Source: Hofstenia miamia
Taxonomy: Eukaryota > Xenacoelomorpha > Acoela
Reading direction: 5' to 3'
Assembly: GCA_004352715.1 (NCBI GenBank)
Contig: SCFE01000047.1
Location: 448,220 to 512,219 of the forward strand
DNA: 64,000 nucleotides
Part shown: in pieces, positions 13,048 to 27,991 of the stretch
Layout: the number at the start of each line of letters is the position of its first letter
Numbering within the stretch: position 1 is the first letter of the stretch
Notes under the pieces: model-generated
The model's database searches: none
Seen by the model: only the letters and a program-made list of their open reading frames with translations
Told to the model about the DNA's origin: nothing
Made by a program: the position numbers and the translations under genes

Positions 13048-13104
<57 letters not shown>

Positions 13105-16100
13105 GAATAATTTTGTACTGATTTTGTGCAAAAGAAGTTACACTACATGGAACTAAACTGACCCAGAATATCTAATGAGACTACTAAAATTACGGATTCT
13201 AAAAAACTTTAAAACATTGTTCTAACAATTTTACTCACAGAACTGAACCTATTCTCTGTGGTTTTGATCAAGATTAATTAAAATTATGGAGGTTTCTATC
13301 GATTTTGGTCATGGTTAACAATTAAACAAGTAAATATATGTCAAGGCACGGTTCCAACACTGGTGATGCTACATTTTCTATGAATAATGATTATGCAAAG
13401 CAGCTTTACGGACGGAAAATATTTGTTCATAAAGTTTATAAAGTCATAAGGTATGCGATTAGTTGCAGAGCCTCTTTCATTAGGCACTTTGACCAACCTG
13501 TGGTAAGAATTGTCAAAAAAATTCAATTTCTAAGTATCATCAACAGAATAAACTGTAATTTAGTTTTATCATTGAAAATTTGAAAGTTTATTGTATAATA
13601 CAGCTTGTATTTTCCTATTTTTTCTTTCATATATCCATTTACATCATTGAAAAATTATTCATTCTTGCAGTGAACTATTCTGTAAGTTATGGGGAAATCA
13701 TTCATAATATTCAATACTAGAAAATACTTCATATATATCCTATTTTCTAGAAACTTAGAATTTTAGTGTGGCTAAACAAACTTTCTGTATAATAAAAATG
13801 CCTGTACATGCATGTATTTCCACATATAAGTATTATTTTTAATGGGATAGTAGACGCAATTTGAATTTGCAGTTTAAGAAATGCATATGTAACAATAGAG
13901 ATTAGCAAAGAGTAACTAACCTCCTGTTTCAATCACATAACCGAATTGCCTGAGACACGACCCATGAAAAGCATGTCCACAACTAAAAACAGCAACAGTG
14001 TCATCCATGGCAACAGAAGAAATGTTTTTAGTGCATAGCTGGCAAATAGTCTGAATTGGTCGAATACCTCGTCGGTAAGTGCGCCGGAGTTTGTCAAAGT
14101 TCCAATGAACATCATGAGTTATGATTTTGTTAGTTAAAGCTAATAATGTCTCCTCATAGTTGCAGGTTGCAAGCATCCCAAATATGAGCTCTTTCACCTC
14201 TCCGAAGCTGCCAGTCCTAAAATATGAGAATATCATAATATGAATAAGAATTATTTTGTTTTTTTTATTAGGAGAAAAAAGCTAGGGCTACCGTTAAATT
14301 TTGCTTTAAAATACAGTAAATCATCTGATGTATTGTGCATTTGTGGCGCATTTCCCCTTTTACATGTGGTTATGCAATGAGTTCCTAAGAATGCAAAACT
14401 TCTATGTACTTAGCTATGTAGTATAATTAACCACTCATACATGTTACAGTAAGATAGTGAAATTCAAAATTTCGTGAATCCCTAAAATTTCAGTGAATTG
14501 GTGAACTGCTGTTTTACTCAAGGACATCTTAAAATCACACATTCACCGCGATTTATTTTTACTAGGCCTAAGAATATTGGATTATTCTACTTATGTAGTA
14601 GCCTCTTCCAATTGGTTTTATGGAGTGCATGATCTTTATACATTCATTAGCTTTTATGTTGGAACTACCTAATTTTCTACAAATTAAAAAAAAATCAGCA
14701 TCAGTCTACAGTGAGTTAAAATTGGCCGTTTATTTTTTTCAGAAACATATGTGAAAGCTTACCCATAAGCCGGCTCTTCAATAATCTTAGTCAATATCTT
14801 TGGAAGAGAAATGTGTCCAATCATGCTGTTCAAGAGATTAAAGATTAATTCCTTGAGTGCTACTTCATGGTGGAATACATGTTCTCCTGAGGAACTGGCT
14901 TTAAATGGCATTACCTAAACAATATCTTTTAAGAAGGAAATACTAAACAAACCAACAATCTTTTATTCAATTTCATTGAAAATTGAATAAAACCAATAAA
15001 AACTAATCGGTACAAATACAAAATTTCAGACAAAAACAACGCCAATTCCAGATTCCGTGTCAGCGACATTCCCACATATTTAATATATTGCTAACTATGT
15101 ATTTTAATATGTTAACGCTTTAAAGACGACGATATTCTTAGGAATAATTTCTATTGCAGATTAAGCTAACATTATGTTTTAATTGAAAAGTTAACTTACT
15201 ATATACTAGAACTTCTGAAAAATTAATAGAGAAGTCACCATACAATTATCAAGCTGGACAATTAATTAATTCTAATAGCCTTTCGTCATCAACTTATCAT
15301 TGCAATTAATTAAAAATTATTTTTCACTAAAACTATGACAAAAAAACTGAATTTGTAATTGGTAAAGTTAAAGCTTAAAAGCATATTAACTTCTGCAACA
15401 CGTTAAATTTAACTGTAAAAACAAAAAATCCAACTAGTGTTACAAATTTCTCCTCAACACTTTAGATTTTAACATCAACTATTACAATTTATTCCAGAAT
15501 AATAACAAAAATTTTTCGATAAATAATTGTTTTTAGAAAACCGACCAATCAATTTAGTAATTGAGGATAATCTTGCAATCAAATAATTGGCAATTAATTG
15601 GAGTACTCTGCTGTATACTATCATGGCGTAAGTGTAACAGTAATGTGGTGTTCGCATCATAGGCTGGGCCTTGCGAATTGTTAGCAATGAAGAAAATTTC
15701 TACTTCAATGCAATCCATATCTGTCTACATGTTTAAAATGCATTGGAAACTGGAAATGATGTATATATTACATACCAATGAATCCAGTAGTGAGAACCAC
15801 AACGCTTCTGCATCATCGACAAGCATTTGCTGTTTTTGAAGAGTCTGAACCAAAAGATTCACAAAATCAAGGACATCTTCAAATTGAACGTCTTCTTTAC
15901 ACGATTGTTCGCTTTCTGCTTCTAAATTACATGAAAAAAACAACCAAACAACAGTTGGCGAGTGTTTAATACTACGTTATAGTAAAGCAGATTTTACACT
16001 AGCTAAGAAGAAGATTCTCTAAGATCTATGTTGTCAATACTCGGTAACATGTCAAATGATTGATTCTGAGTCCTGAGTATAGAATCACAAAATAGACCTA

Positions 16101-19100
16101 CAACTAATTCATGTACACAATCACAGTCATAGCTAACAACTCATGTGCTCAACATTGATTCCAGTATGCTTAGCTGTTGGGAAACAACTGTGTGTGATTG
16201 TGGATAGTGCTCAGTGGAATGCCGAAAGAAAAACCCGAAAGCGAATAGAGAAAAATGGCATATAATACAAGAATGAATTTACAGTACCTGTATTAAGAAG
16301 AAGACGGAACTTTGCATCAATAGCTTTAACTAATAGCCTACATCCCCCGACGACGTTACCCGATTTTATATGTAAATATGCGATGCATTTATCCAGATGA
16401 TATCTAAAATACACTCAATGACGTAAAAAAAAACTTAGCTATCAAATGAGCACTAAAAATATTGCAGACAACGTATTACAAAATTATACACCATTCGACG
16501 AAAGGCTTCCCATGCGCTTGACAATCTTTAAAATTAAATTATTTATTCAATCGCAAAATGAATCATGCTATACTAAATTTTAAACTGCCTAAAATATTCT
16601 TGAAATTTTTTATGTTTTTTGAAAAATCTTTAAAACGCTTATAACTCACGAGCTAATAAAGATATTCAAAATCATAAAGCAACACGAAAGAGAGTTTCCT
16701 CTTTCATTTCCACTTTTAAACCACGCTACTGCACTATCCCCTTCGTCACGTCTCAATGGGTTTGGGAGACCTATTTACATATAAATAAACACCTAAAGTT
16801 TGTTGTTAATCCCAAGGCCTTTGAAATCTTATAATTACCTGAACATTCGGTACGGAGTACGGAGAGAATTTCAAACTTTTTATAAAACGGCATTTTCAAA
16901 GAAAAATAGTTGAAGTACTTCAGGACAAACTATTCACATGAGTAAAAATTTTAAACATCACTTTCATGCATTTTCCAAATTGGATTAGAGAAATTATTCT
17001 TAAAATTTGGAAAACTGTTTGCTAGAACCCATTAATTGCATTTGCAGGATGTAATACAAAACGGAAGCATATGCAAACCGTTCAACATTTTGTTCACTAT
17101 GGTTTACAATTACGTATAGTTTCTATAATTAATATTCAAAACTCAGTCTATAGTTATTAAAATAATTTAACAGAACTTATGAAAATATGCAATGAATTTA
17201 TAATTGAACGTTCATGTCAAATGCTTTTTTCTACAATTTAAATTTTTACTGATTTTCTTAATACCACACTTGAACAGCGTTCGTGATTAATGCATTTTAA
17301 TTCTGCCAAAAGACAACTGAAATTACAGGGATCTCGCTAGTTTAAAAAATGAGTAGGCCTGCATTAAACCTTGAATATTTAATAGTAACATTATACAGTG
17401 TAATTCATTCAAAAAGAATGATCCAATTTCATGATACATTAATTCATATACCAAGCATTCTCATGAAACGAATCATTAACCAAAAACGTTCAGTGTATAT
17501 AGATCACAATTTCAGTTATCTGTTAACCCTCATAATGGCCTTTCCGCAGCAGAAAGTGTCCTGTATTCTTAAGTTTGCTGCTTCTCATAAAACATTCAAC
17601 GATGGTTTCAACAATTTCAACAGTAAATAAAACTTAATTATGAGTAGAATAATTGCTATTTACCTAAATTTTCTATTGTTTTTTTATTACTTCATTGTTC
17701 AGTGAAAACAGGTCATTCTTTTTTAATTGCCCTGTATAAGTCAACATGAAACAATATCATGCATGCAAATAATAATTTGTGCAATCTCACTTATGTATTC
17801 TTCAATTCAATACACTGAAATTGTCTACTCAAATGCATTGAACACGATATAATTTATGAACAATGTGTCGAAAACTTTGAAATTTTACATTAGTGTCATA
17901 TACTCCTTTAATTTTCAGTTGACGTTTTTCAATTTCAGTGTGTTCATCATATTGTATATTTTAAAAATAGCCAACTTTGGTCCAGTATACTAAAAAAAAA
18001 TTACAGAAAGTTTTGACAATGATCATAAAATGAAACTAAAGTTGACCGAATTAGCATTAATCCTAATGATCAAACCGAATAGGGACGGACGTGGGCCAAA
18101 ATTTTCACCCTATGTTAATTTTTTTAATTTGTGCATGTAAATGAGAACATTTTCACGTCTTACTTCATGAATGCGTAATTTGCAGCAGTCGACAAGTGCT
18201 TAAAAATATAGATGTTGATAAAAATTGAATTAAATAAGGAATGACTTTCTGTATTTACTAAAACAGAAAGTAAAAAAATACAGTTGTTTGCATAACACAT
18301 ATTTCTGAACTCTATTGAATTGGTTCAGTGGCCTGTTATTCTAGCTGCAGTTGCATTACTTCCAACTTCAACGAGATGCTGCCGATGGCAGGTTTGTGTA
18401 TTAAGTAAGTCATTAATAAGGTTAATTAACTCAAGTAATAAATAATCCATTGTGCCTATTAGATTGTACACGATTATTCAATTTAGATTCCATCTTCAAG
18501 GAATATGATGATGATCTTCAGATGAATGCTAAAATGATCTTATAAACTACTAACTCCTGACAAATATTGATGATAGCAGTGATAGAATAAACATCGGATT
18601 TCTTAAGAAATTTGAAGATGTCCTCAGGCGTGCGATGCTTATATAAAAGACGAACGTATAAATCAATTAGGGGGTTTTCAATGACAAGTTCTCTGTTCTT
18701 AGGTGAAGCCTTGAGTTCAATAACACCAGTTAAAAATTCCAACTGCAGTAAAGAATCCGATCGCAGTTCAGAGACTATTTCAGATGGACTAATTTCAAGC
18801 TCTAAAAAGACATGATTACAGTAAACAAACAAAATTATTATAGACGTGTAATGGGCAATATGGCAAACTAGCCAAATTTACTACTTTTTTTATCGCTCAT
18901 TAAAACCTCAAAGGTTGGGTTGAATGAAATCATCAATTAGCTCTTGAAAGGCTAAGAAATGCTAGTCTTGAGTTACTCAAGCCCAAAGGTAGAAACTTTT
19001 ATTGAAAGAGTGCAGCATTGACGCCACATCAATGAAGTATACGTGAGCGATTTCTCAATTCCAAAATTTTCGACTAAAACAACTGGAAAAATAATAAAAA

Positions 19101-22100
19101 ATGCTTGAATCGAAGTTTCTAAAAATATTTACACTGGGTATATTTCTTTAAGAGAAAAGTCTTTGGACTTGTATTTAGGTAATTCTGGATTATCCGTAGG
19201 ATTAATAAAATTAAATTAATATTAGCTAAATCAATAAAAGCAGACATAAACAATGAAATTATGACAACGCATTTGGTAAGATTCTATAGAATAAATCAAG
19301 AAATAATAACACCTAGCATCATCTGATTGCATTACATCACAATGAAATTCACACAGGCACAGGAAGTGGGCAAGGTTTTCAGTGGTCTAAGCTGCAGTGT
19401 TCTACAATTGTAGTATTTTCGAAACTCAATGTCATAGATCTCGTTCATATTTTGCACACATATACTTTATACAAATATAAATAATAAATTTTCATCACTA
19501 TTTAGTAAACAGAGGGGTCATGCCTGAGAACAACATATTGGTCTAGATTTCATTCTATTGTTGTTCGATTTGACCTAGAGCATCACTGCTATTTATAATA
19601 TGGTTCGTTATATTATGCTACTGAAAATTGGGTCATAGCACAGCAAGGAACTAAGCAATTAGTAGAGATAGAGATCATAAAGTCCTTACTTGATTGGTTT
19701 GTCATTGAATTCTAGAAATGATTTAAATGAATCCGACTTGACTAAAGGTGGATAATTCGTACCTTCCTCTTTATCTAATTTCTACGAAAGTCAAAACAGC
19801 GTACTCATTTTTCAACAGTTCATGAAATTTTATTGAAATGTCGATTTTAGCAATTCGCTGTGAAAACAATATTTCGTTTTAGCAATAATTAATTGATATG
19901 CCGTGTGTTTAAATGTTAAAATTTTAAAAGCTAATTACTCGAATATTCTTACCTAACTCGCACCCATATACCGCTTTCAAACTGATCTGTCTAGCTAACC
20001 CGACAAGACAATGATCTAGGTTAAAATTTTGACCCAATGCCATACGAACTAAATAATTTTTCAGTATTTTGTACGTAGGTAAACCTACTAAATTTGGCAA
20101 AATTCATTGATCCAAGCTGATTTGCACTCTGGTCGCTCGTGTATTTTTCAATTTTTAGAACAATACGAAAACATCTTTTCTATAAAACAGGATGACAAAC
20201 GAGTGGTCGGGTAAAAACTAAGACGGGTCACTCTTTCTTATTGATACTCTTATGCTAAAACGTTCTGTGCGCATTGCACTAGTAATCTCCCCTTAATCGT
20301 GGTACATTGTTAAACGGATCAGGTGGCCCTGTGACCCACTACCAACCCTGCTATTGAATAGCAAATATAAGGTTAAAATCTAGAAATGCAACTGCACTGT
20401 GAAAGTATACAAATTCAAATATCGGACTATTATTCAAAATCTTGATGAAAAATATACAATATTCGATAAAATTAACTTTAAATATAATTTATTTATAAAA
20501 TGTGTAAAAATAATGTATAATAAATTTTAGAAAATTTAACTCGAGTGAAATTACGTCGATTTATTCAAAAATTACAGCCAATCATCGCGAAGATAGCGAC
20601 CATATGGAGAGGAAATCAATTTTCGATAATTAGCATTAGAAAAATTCGTCCCCTTCTTCAGTTTTATATTAAATTAATTTTAGTTAATGGATTTGATTAT
20701 GCAAATTAATAAGTTTTTATTAACATTTATTTAATATCAAAATATTCTTGAATTTAGCACATTACATGTAAAGGAATTTGGAAATGTTGACCTCTTTCAA
20801 GAATGACATTAGTAAAAACTACGGAATATTTCTAATCAAAAGGATAGACAATATTTAAGAATATCAAATTCATATTCATGGGGATCATAAATAGTATGAT
20901 AATTCTAGATAAAAATGGGAAAATAAGAAAGTGATGCGAAAAAATATGTCCGAATACTCTTAGCAATCGATTATAATAAGAATTAATCAGATTGCGCAAT
21001 TGGATTAATGGGTGAGACATCGTGACCCGCAATCCATGGGTCATACTGTGAACGTTTGACCAACGCTATCTTCCGCAAAGTTTTATTGATAAGCCATGCT
21101 AAAACGATATAAAATGGGCAACACAACTGTTTAAATAGTACGTGTTAAAAGTGAAGTTTGTATGTAGATGGAAGTATTACAATACTTTTTCGAACTAGAA
21201 GAAATTAAGCGGAAAATAACATAGGAATGAAATGCACTAATAATAGAAACCAATTTGACATTTCTAATAATAACTTGATGAATTAAATGTCACCAGGTAA
21301 TAACTGACTTTTCCGAATTCGTAAACATTTCTACGTTTCTTAAATGAATAATTATTTTTAATGAATTTGAAAGTTCATTTCTGCATAAAGCTGGAACTGG
21401 CCAGGGGTGGATTTACCCAGCGTAACATCTGCAACCAGCCTCACCCGCACCCAGACAATTTTATAATAGCTTTACCCACAACCGCTGCGAACGAAAATAT
21501 TACTTGCATGACAGCAGCAGATTAAAAAAAGAATAACCGCGTTTTTACTTCACATGGCAAATCATTATTTATGAAAAACACAACATTAATAATTCTGAGT
21601 GTTTTACAATGAATTATGGGGCGCTGCCAAATAAATAGGTAAATTTAATTTCAGAAATAATAATGTATTGATCACAGCCTATGAAGAATAAAACGCATTT
21701 TTGAAATTATTTACAGAAACAAACACCCACACATGCAAGGTTTTAAATGACAACCCAACCGGCAAACCGCCCAGATTACCCATTCAACGTCCACCCTGAG
21801 AACTGGCAACATCGATTATGCAAAAAAGTTGCGATATTGTGAGCTCACCTTATAATAAAGCTTTAAATGCTTAAAATTTGATTAAACCCCAAATTCAATT
21901 AAACTATGAAAAAGAAGAATTTGCACTTGTTTCTATCGGTTTGTTTCAATGAACATCTAGTTTTAAAACTTTGCCTCAAAATGCAGCTAGCGGTGTATTT
22001 ATTTAATAATATACGGAAGCCACATTAGAGTTCGTTTAAAAATGCATTACTATATTTGAATTAGATTTTAAATTGCAAAATAGTCAAAATTTCAAAATGT

Positions 22101-25100
22101 AGAAAGCTACATATGCATATGATATTGAATAGCAGTACCTGCAACAAGCAACTGTGCTGCTTTTACTTGATCTGTATAAACTACGGCTGCGAGATTACGT
22201 CTCACTTCGCTAATAACTAGACGTCGTTGTTCTTCAGTACAATCTCTTTGGTAAAGAATATTGCGCACAAAGCGAAACAGAGCTGGTCGTCGTGGCTCAA
22301 GATAGCATCGAAGTGTTAGATGAGGTAAACCGCGTTTTTCGTAAATGATTTCTAGCACTGAGTACATTCTAAATATTGAAATACATAGATCAAAGTAATG
22401 ATTATAACAACCAAATTACTGTAACATTCTCACATGAAACTATTGTTGATATGATGATAATCGTAATTCGAACGAATCAAAAGTCGACGTACTATATTTG
22501 GAACTGACCATACATTTAGAAGTACAGGTACAACTGGTTAGATGCGGTCAGACCGGTATCTAATTGCTTATACTCCCAAAAGTTTAATTAAAAAAGTTAA
22601 TTAATAACGGGTTCTTTTCAACAATTAATCATTCAGTAGTTTCAGCGCTTAGTTGGCATAACTGTGCTGTTATAGTAAGTGTTGACCATTTAAATGACAT
22701 GTAAACTTTTTAAACTCAACTAAACTATACAATTTTAATTAACCAAAGGTTTAAACTAAATTTAAGAAGCAAACTGCATTCAAACTATAAGTTAAACAAA
22801 TAGTAAGTAAATTGAAAACCAAATAATCTATCGTCTACTTAGGCTTCAAACACAATAAGTTTATTTCGGACAGATAAGTTTGCAGCCACATGCAATGACA
22901 TGTAGCAGTTAGTTGGGGATGGTGGAATTCTGAAGTATCATGCAACTATTCTGAGTACTTTCTGCAAACAATTCAAAAACTGTTCCTTCGGACTAAAATT
23001 GTTTCTAGATAATCTTTCAGTTGCGCAGCAGCACAGGCTGCACATATAAGAAAGTGGCTTGAATTCCCACAATACACGAATCTACCTTGTTATTTTGCAA
23101 AATCTGGCCTGACCTTAATATCAAATTTATCCAGTTTACACAACTTACAACCATAAGTTTTTGCATATTCTCGAATTGTTCATCGTATTGCAATTACTAT
23201 TTGTTGACTGCATTTTAGTTGCTCTCAATTTGCCGTTTAAATAAATCCTGTCTAACAAAAAACGTTTAAACGAAATCGTTTAGTTGGCTACTGAAGTGAT
23301 ATAAACGACGTTTAAAACTGTTTAAAACGATTTCATTTAAATGGCCAACACTGGTTATAATACTCTTGCCTTTCGATGCTATTGCTAGTAATACATTCTC
23401 TTAGCGGAGACAGTCAGCCCGGTGTTCAAATCTACTGTTCCAACATATATCCAATGATATATTCAGCAAAATAATTTAACAAAGAATACATTATTATATT
23501 AATTGGATATATTACAATAATGAATTATGATCGTAGCAACATTTTTGGAATAATGAGTTAATTAGTGAGGATTAAGTTAAAAACCTTTACAAACGAATTT
23601 AAGTCAATTAACAAAATCTTGTACATTACACAGCATCAAACTTATTAAGTGTTTGAAAAAAGAACAGGAACAAAAAAAGTAATTTTACAAAAGTTGGATT
23701 AAAAACGAAGAATTTCCAAAATTTCATTTCAAATTTTAGAATATTTATATTTACACAAACACGTGAAAAATGTATTCGAGCTGAGTTTAAACCGTTTAAA
23801 TACGACGATTTCAAATATCTAATTACAGGTTAGTTATACCATACTTCAAACATATTCATATATAGATAATGGATAGCAAATAATTTGACCCACATTCGAA
23901 CGTGACATGCACATAATTGGCAATGATCCGAACATTGGCTCAATGATTGACCCAAGTTGAATTTGTTATTTTTTACAAAAACCATACTGAAAAACAATAA
24001 ACACAATAAAAAAAGGTTTAATATAAGATTGTGCACATGAAACCTGATGAGCCCTTATTTAACAAACATTGGAAACTTCCCTAATCTATAAAATTTCCAA
24101 TTTCTGACATAGCACTAGAAAAACTGATGGGCATATTTGAGAAAAAATATGTTGTGTATAAATGCATACACAACACATAGTATATTCTCAGTGAATTACA
24201 TTTGTTCTACCAGTTGACTAAAAAACATTAACGCGATATAGTAACTTTACAAAGAAAAGATTGTTTCCCCAGAAAAACTGAAATTTTACATGGTTGAAAA
24301 AGTTCACTGCGACAATATATTAAATAACAGCGGAGAAATAGATCCGATTCGTAATAGGCCATAAATGCAACATAAATTAAAAATGGCCATTTAGAAAAGT
24401 GTTGTATAAAAATATACACTAAAACCATAAAAGTGAATAGAGTTGTATTGTTTCTGTAAATAGATTGAAAGCGGATTGACAGGCATTAGTGAATCAAAAT
24501 AGACCGCGGCTTTTGTTTACGTTTCTTGATTAAAATGGGGAATATATCAGTTTTGATAATGTGGTGATGTTGGAAAATCAATAAAATTTAGGAAAAATTG
24601 TAAGACTAATCTCATGTTAGATATTAATCTTCAAAATAATATACACTAAAATTCCTAATTTCCGGAAAGCTCGTTATCCGGACAACAATTTCCAGACACA
24701 TTTATCCGGACATGATACCAGTATTAAATTTGTAGGAATAATGTTTGGGAAACGGTAATAGATTCTGTTAATGCCTATGAAAACAAGGAATAAAACCTCA
24801 TAATAAACTTGTTACATGTTTAAAGATGCGTAATAAACACAGTGCATTCATTTGAAAGTAATTCAAAAACTTTATAGGGTATTCACAGAATGTAGAATCG
24901 CCGCTTACGTCTTTTTGGTAATTCAGTTATTACCGTAACACATGCTGTCTCAATGAAATCTATTTAAAATGAACGATTGAGCTGAATAAAAATCACTAGT
25001 GTGCACTTTTGATAAACTATTTAGTTGTTAAATTAAAAAATCATCAGTGCGCACTTAGCCTAAAACAATACGGGATCAGACTGGATAGTGGACTTAAACT

Positions 25101-27956
25101 CATCAATTCCGGATTAGATTTCTCATCAATTTTAAAGATATTCCGAAAACCATGATATAATCTAAACATTGCAGAAGTGTTGCGTATTTCTCAAATATTT
25201 TACAGCAATATTACATTCAACAAATTGCGCTTTATAAGAACCGCTGATATGATATATGCTTTCTACCTTGATTTAATTAAAATGGCTTCTAATTGATTGT
25301 CTTCACAAGATAAAATCCCAGACACAAACATCTCTATTAAGAGATTTTCATGCTTCCCCTTCACAAGATGGGATACAACTTCATGGGTAAGATGATCAGG
25401 TAACGTCAAATTTCCACAGCGCGTCAGTTGCTGAGCAAGAAACATTAACAGAGAGCCCTGTTGATCTGCTGAGAAACCCTCGGTTGATGAGTTCATGATA
25501 AGATCAATCAGTATGTTTATAATTGCCTAAAAATTGTAAGATTTTTCACTAAATTGATAGATATATATTCTTAACATTCCATAGTCTCATATAAAATCAA
25601 TGAAATTCTAAATTTTAGTGGAGATAAATAGTTTTAAGAATTCCTTTTTAATTTTTCATGTCTAAACTTAGTAAACAAATTTGCCAAAACTATTCAAAAA
25701 CCAATTTTTCGAGATTAAAATAAGCAATTCAATAAATTGATATTCTAACTAACTCACACCACCAGACTAAAATAAGCAATATATTTAGTTTTTAATAAAA
25801 AATGAAATAGATCATGAAAATAGCAAATATTTTATATTTTTTCGAAAATAATTGTGATTCATATATCAGTTGTTCTACAAAATATTGATGACAAATTTTG
25901 ACAATTCTGTTGTAAGCAGAAAATTTTTTTCAACTCCAAAATTTTGATCGATTTTTTCTCCCCATTTTGATAGAAAAGTATCTGAGATTTTTAACAATGT
26001 GGATGTTTGACTTCTCATAATCAAAAAATCCTGTCTATCTTTAAAAATGTCAATATTAACGTTCTCTACTGTGGAAACAAATTTCAATTAACGTTAAGCA
26101 CGCTCCGCCAGATACGAATCATTAATATATCCGTGCATATATTGATATATATATATATATATATAAATTTTTTCATAACAATGCTGTAGATTGCGACCAA
26201 CAATAGATTATTGACAAATGTGCGACCTATAATTACAAAGATGGAATACAATAACAAACCTGTCGCACTCGTTGCCCTTCAACGGATTTGAATTGAGGCT
26301 CCTCAAATGCGATCGATAAAACGTTAAGGAAATCACAAGTTTCAAAATGTAATAAGGTGGCCATGTTAGTGTAACGACCATATTGATCACATCCAAGTAA
26401 CAGTTGAAATATTGCTTTCCGCACAGAAAGTGCAACATCTGATGGCATGTTTCCATAGGTAAAGTCACGCCCCGCAAGGCAGCAGCTGAGATAAACCAGC
26501 AATTTGTTTCCCAACACACTAAAAACCTGAATTAACAACAGGCTTCAGGCTTGGACATATTTATTGGTGAACGTGCTCGAACGTAATGTTGAAAATTTCT
26601 ACTGCGGTAGCTGAAGTAGTTGAAGAGTTTCACCATTTTCATTGAAAATTTTGCATTAAAAAGTTCTCTCCGTTCCTAATTCTCTGTTAATCAAGAGGTC
26701 GAAAGCCCATGGGAGCAACAAATAATCTAAATTGCTTCTTTTTATAGATATAGTCAAATTCATTGAGGAACTCTTAGATTTTGGACCTAAATTGTTCTTC
26801 AAGAAATTATCAAATTTTAAAAAATTTCTAGGCAGTTTTAGATTAAGGGCAAAAGGATCCCTCCAAAATAACAAATGAAAGCAACTATGACACAGAAAAA
26901 TATTATTAATGACTTCATTTTAAAATTCAATTCAATTCATGTTATGTAATTGATTTATGATAAAAATTTAGCATCAACCTTAACTCTTTCGCTACTGGGG
27001 TATTTTTTACTTCTGACAAGGCTACCTGAGTGATCTGCTTTTAAAATCTGACTAAAAATTTTAAAACACACAAATAACAGTTTTATATCTTCAAAGTACA
27101 CAAGTGTCATATATCATTGCAAAGCTAAGTGTCTGAACATTGTGAATATGCATAAAAAATGTATGTTGGTGTATGGGAATATGTTTATGGTGCTTGAAAG
27201 AAGAGTGAAAAAATTATTATGTAACATTGCACTTGAAGAGTCACTGTTTTCATTTTCCTCTGCACTAAGTACACTTGGTACACCGTCAGCATCATCTGTT
27301 GGGTCATGAGACCACTGTTAAATGATTTCAAGCACTTTTTCAGCACAAAATTGCTTAGCGGGGTGCTTGTTAGAGCTACTAGATTGACTATCATCCATCT
27401 TGTCTTTGTCACGAAATCTTAGTTCGTAGATCTACTCAAAAATCGATCAAAAACAATTCAAAAACGACGCGTACGTGAATGAAAACGGCGTAAACAAAGA
27501 AAGTTACTTTCGATTTTGTTACTTTTGGATCGCTACTTATATATTTGCCAGAGTTAGAAAATTATTTTAAGTTTAATGAAAACAAGTTTGCCGTGTCGTG
27601 GAACACGGCGCGCAGTCCAATTTAAATGCACGGTTTGGCGTGAAACACGGGGTGCGGTAGCGAAAGAGTTAATGAATCCACAAATATCATCAAATACTAA
27701 ACTTCCTGAAAAACATACTTTTTAAATTCTTAGAGCGTAACAGAATCAAGTTCAAAATGAAATATGAAAAACCAACCGATGTGATTCTTGGCTGGAGTTA
27801 TTGAGGTTCTTTGATGCATTTTCTTTAACTAGCTTTACTAGGCGAGAAAGCATTTCTCGTGCTGGACTGATATAATCTTGAAGAGCTCGATTATAGATAT
27901 AAATTAGAGCGTTGTATAGTCTAAACAAAACCCGGTAATGCCACAAATAGAAGTTA

Positions 27957-27991
<35 letters not shown>

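Larger units (their letters stand above)
7002..13920 (-). other. VPS8 intron between exons N and O (6.9 kb)
   Basis: Bounded by GTTAGT and gtttag. It contains a degenerate hAT transposon (about 7575-10440) carrying a nested TTAA-flanked element, LINE ORF1/ORF2 fragments (10900-11490), an inverted NeSL/R2-like LINE (11570-13048), an (ATT)n run and a hAT-type terminus ending at 13362. I recognise nothing in 7002-7574 or 13363-13920. Confidence 0.8.

Noticed and set aside
17349-17630. 93-codon open frame as a gene within an intron
   Set aside because: No motif, no splice or promoter context; length is attainable by chance.
20330-21050. Possible inverted ends around GTGACCCA words
   Set aside because: Similarity is limited to about 8 bp and no duplication flanks it.
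23390-23450. tRNA-like gene (cagcccggtgttcaaatct)
   Set aside because: A T-loop-like word is present but no acceptor stem or D-arm can be built.
24650-25110. Tigger/pogo-type element suggested by repeated TCCGGA words
   Set aside because: Only one end is suggestive; no inverted mate or TA duplication found.
26528-26533. Alternative exon G acceptor ttcag with exon F donor GTTTTT
   Set aside because: In phase, but the donor is weaker and all other acceptors are TTTAG; kept only as an alternative.
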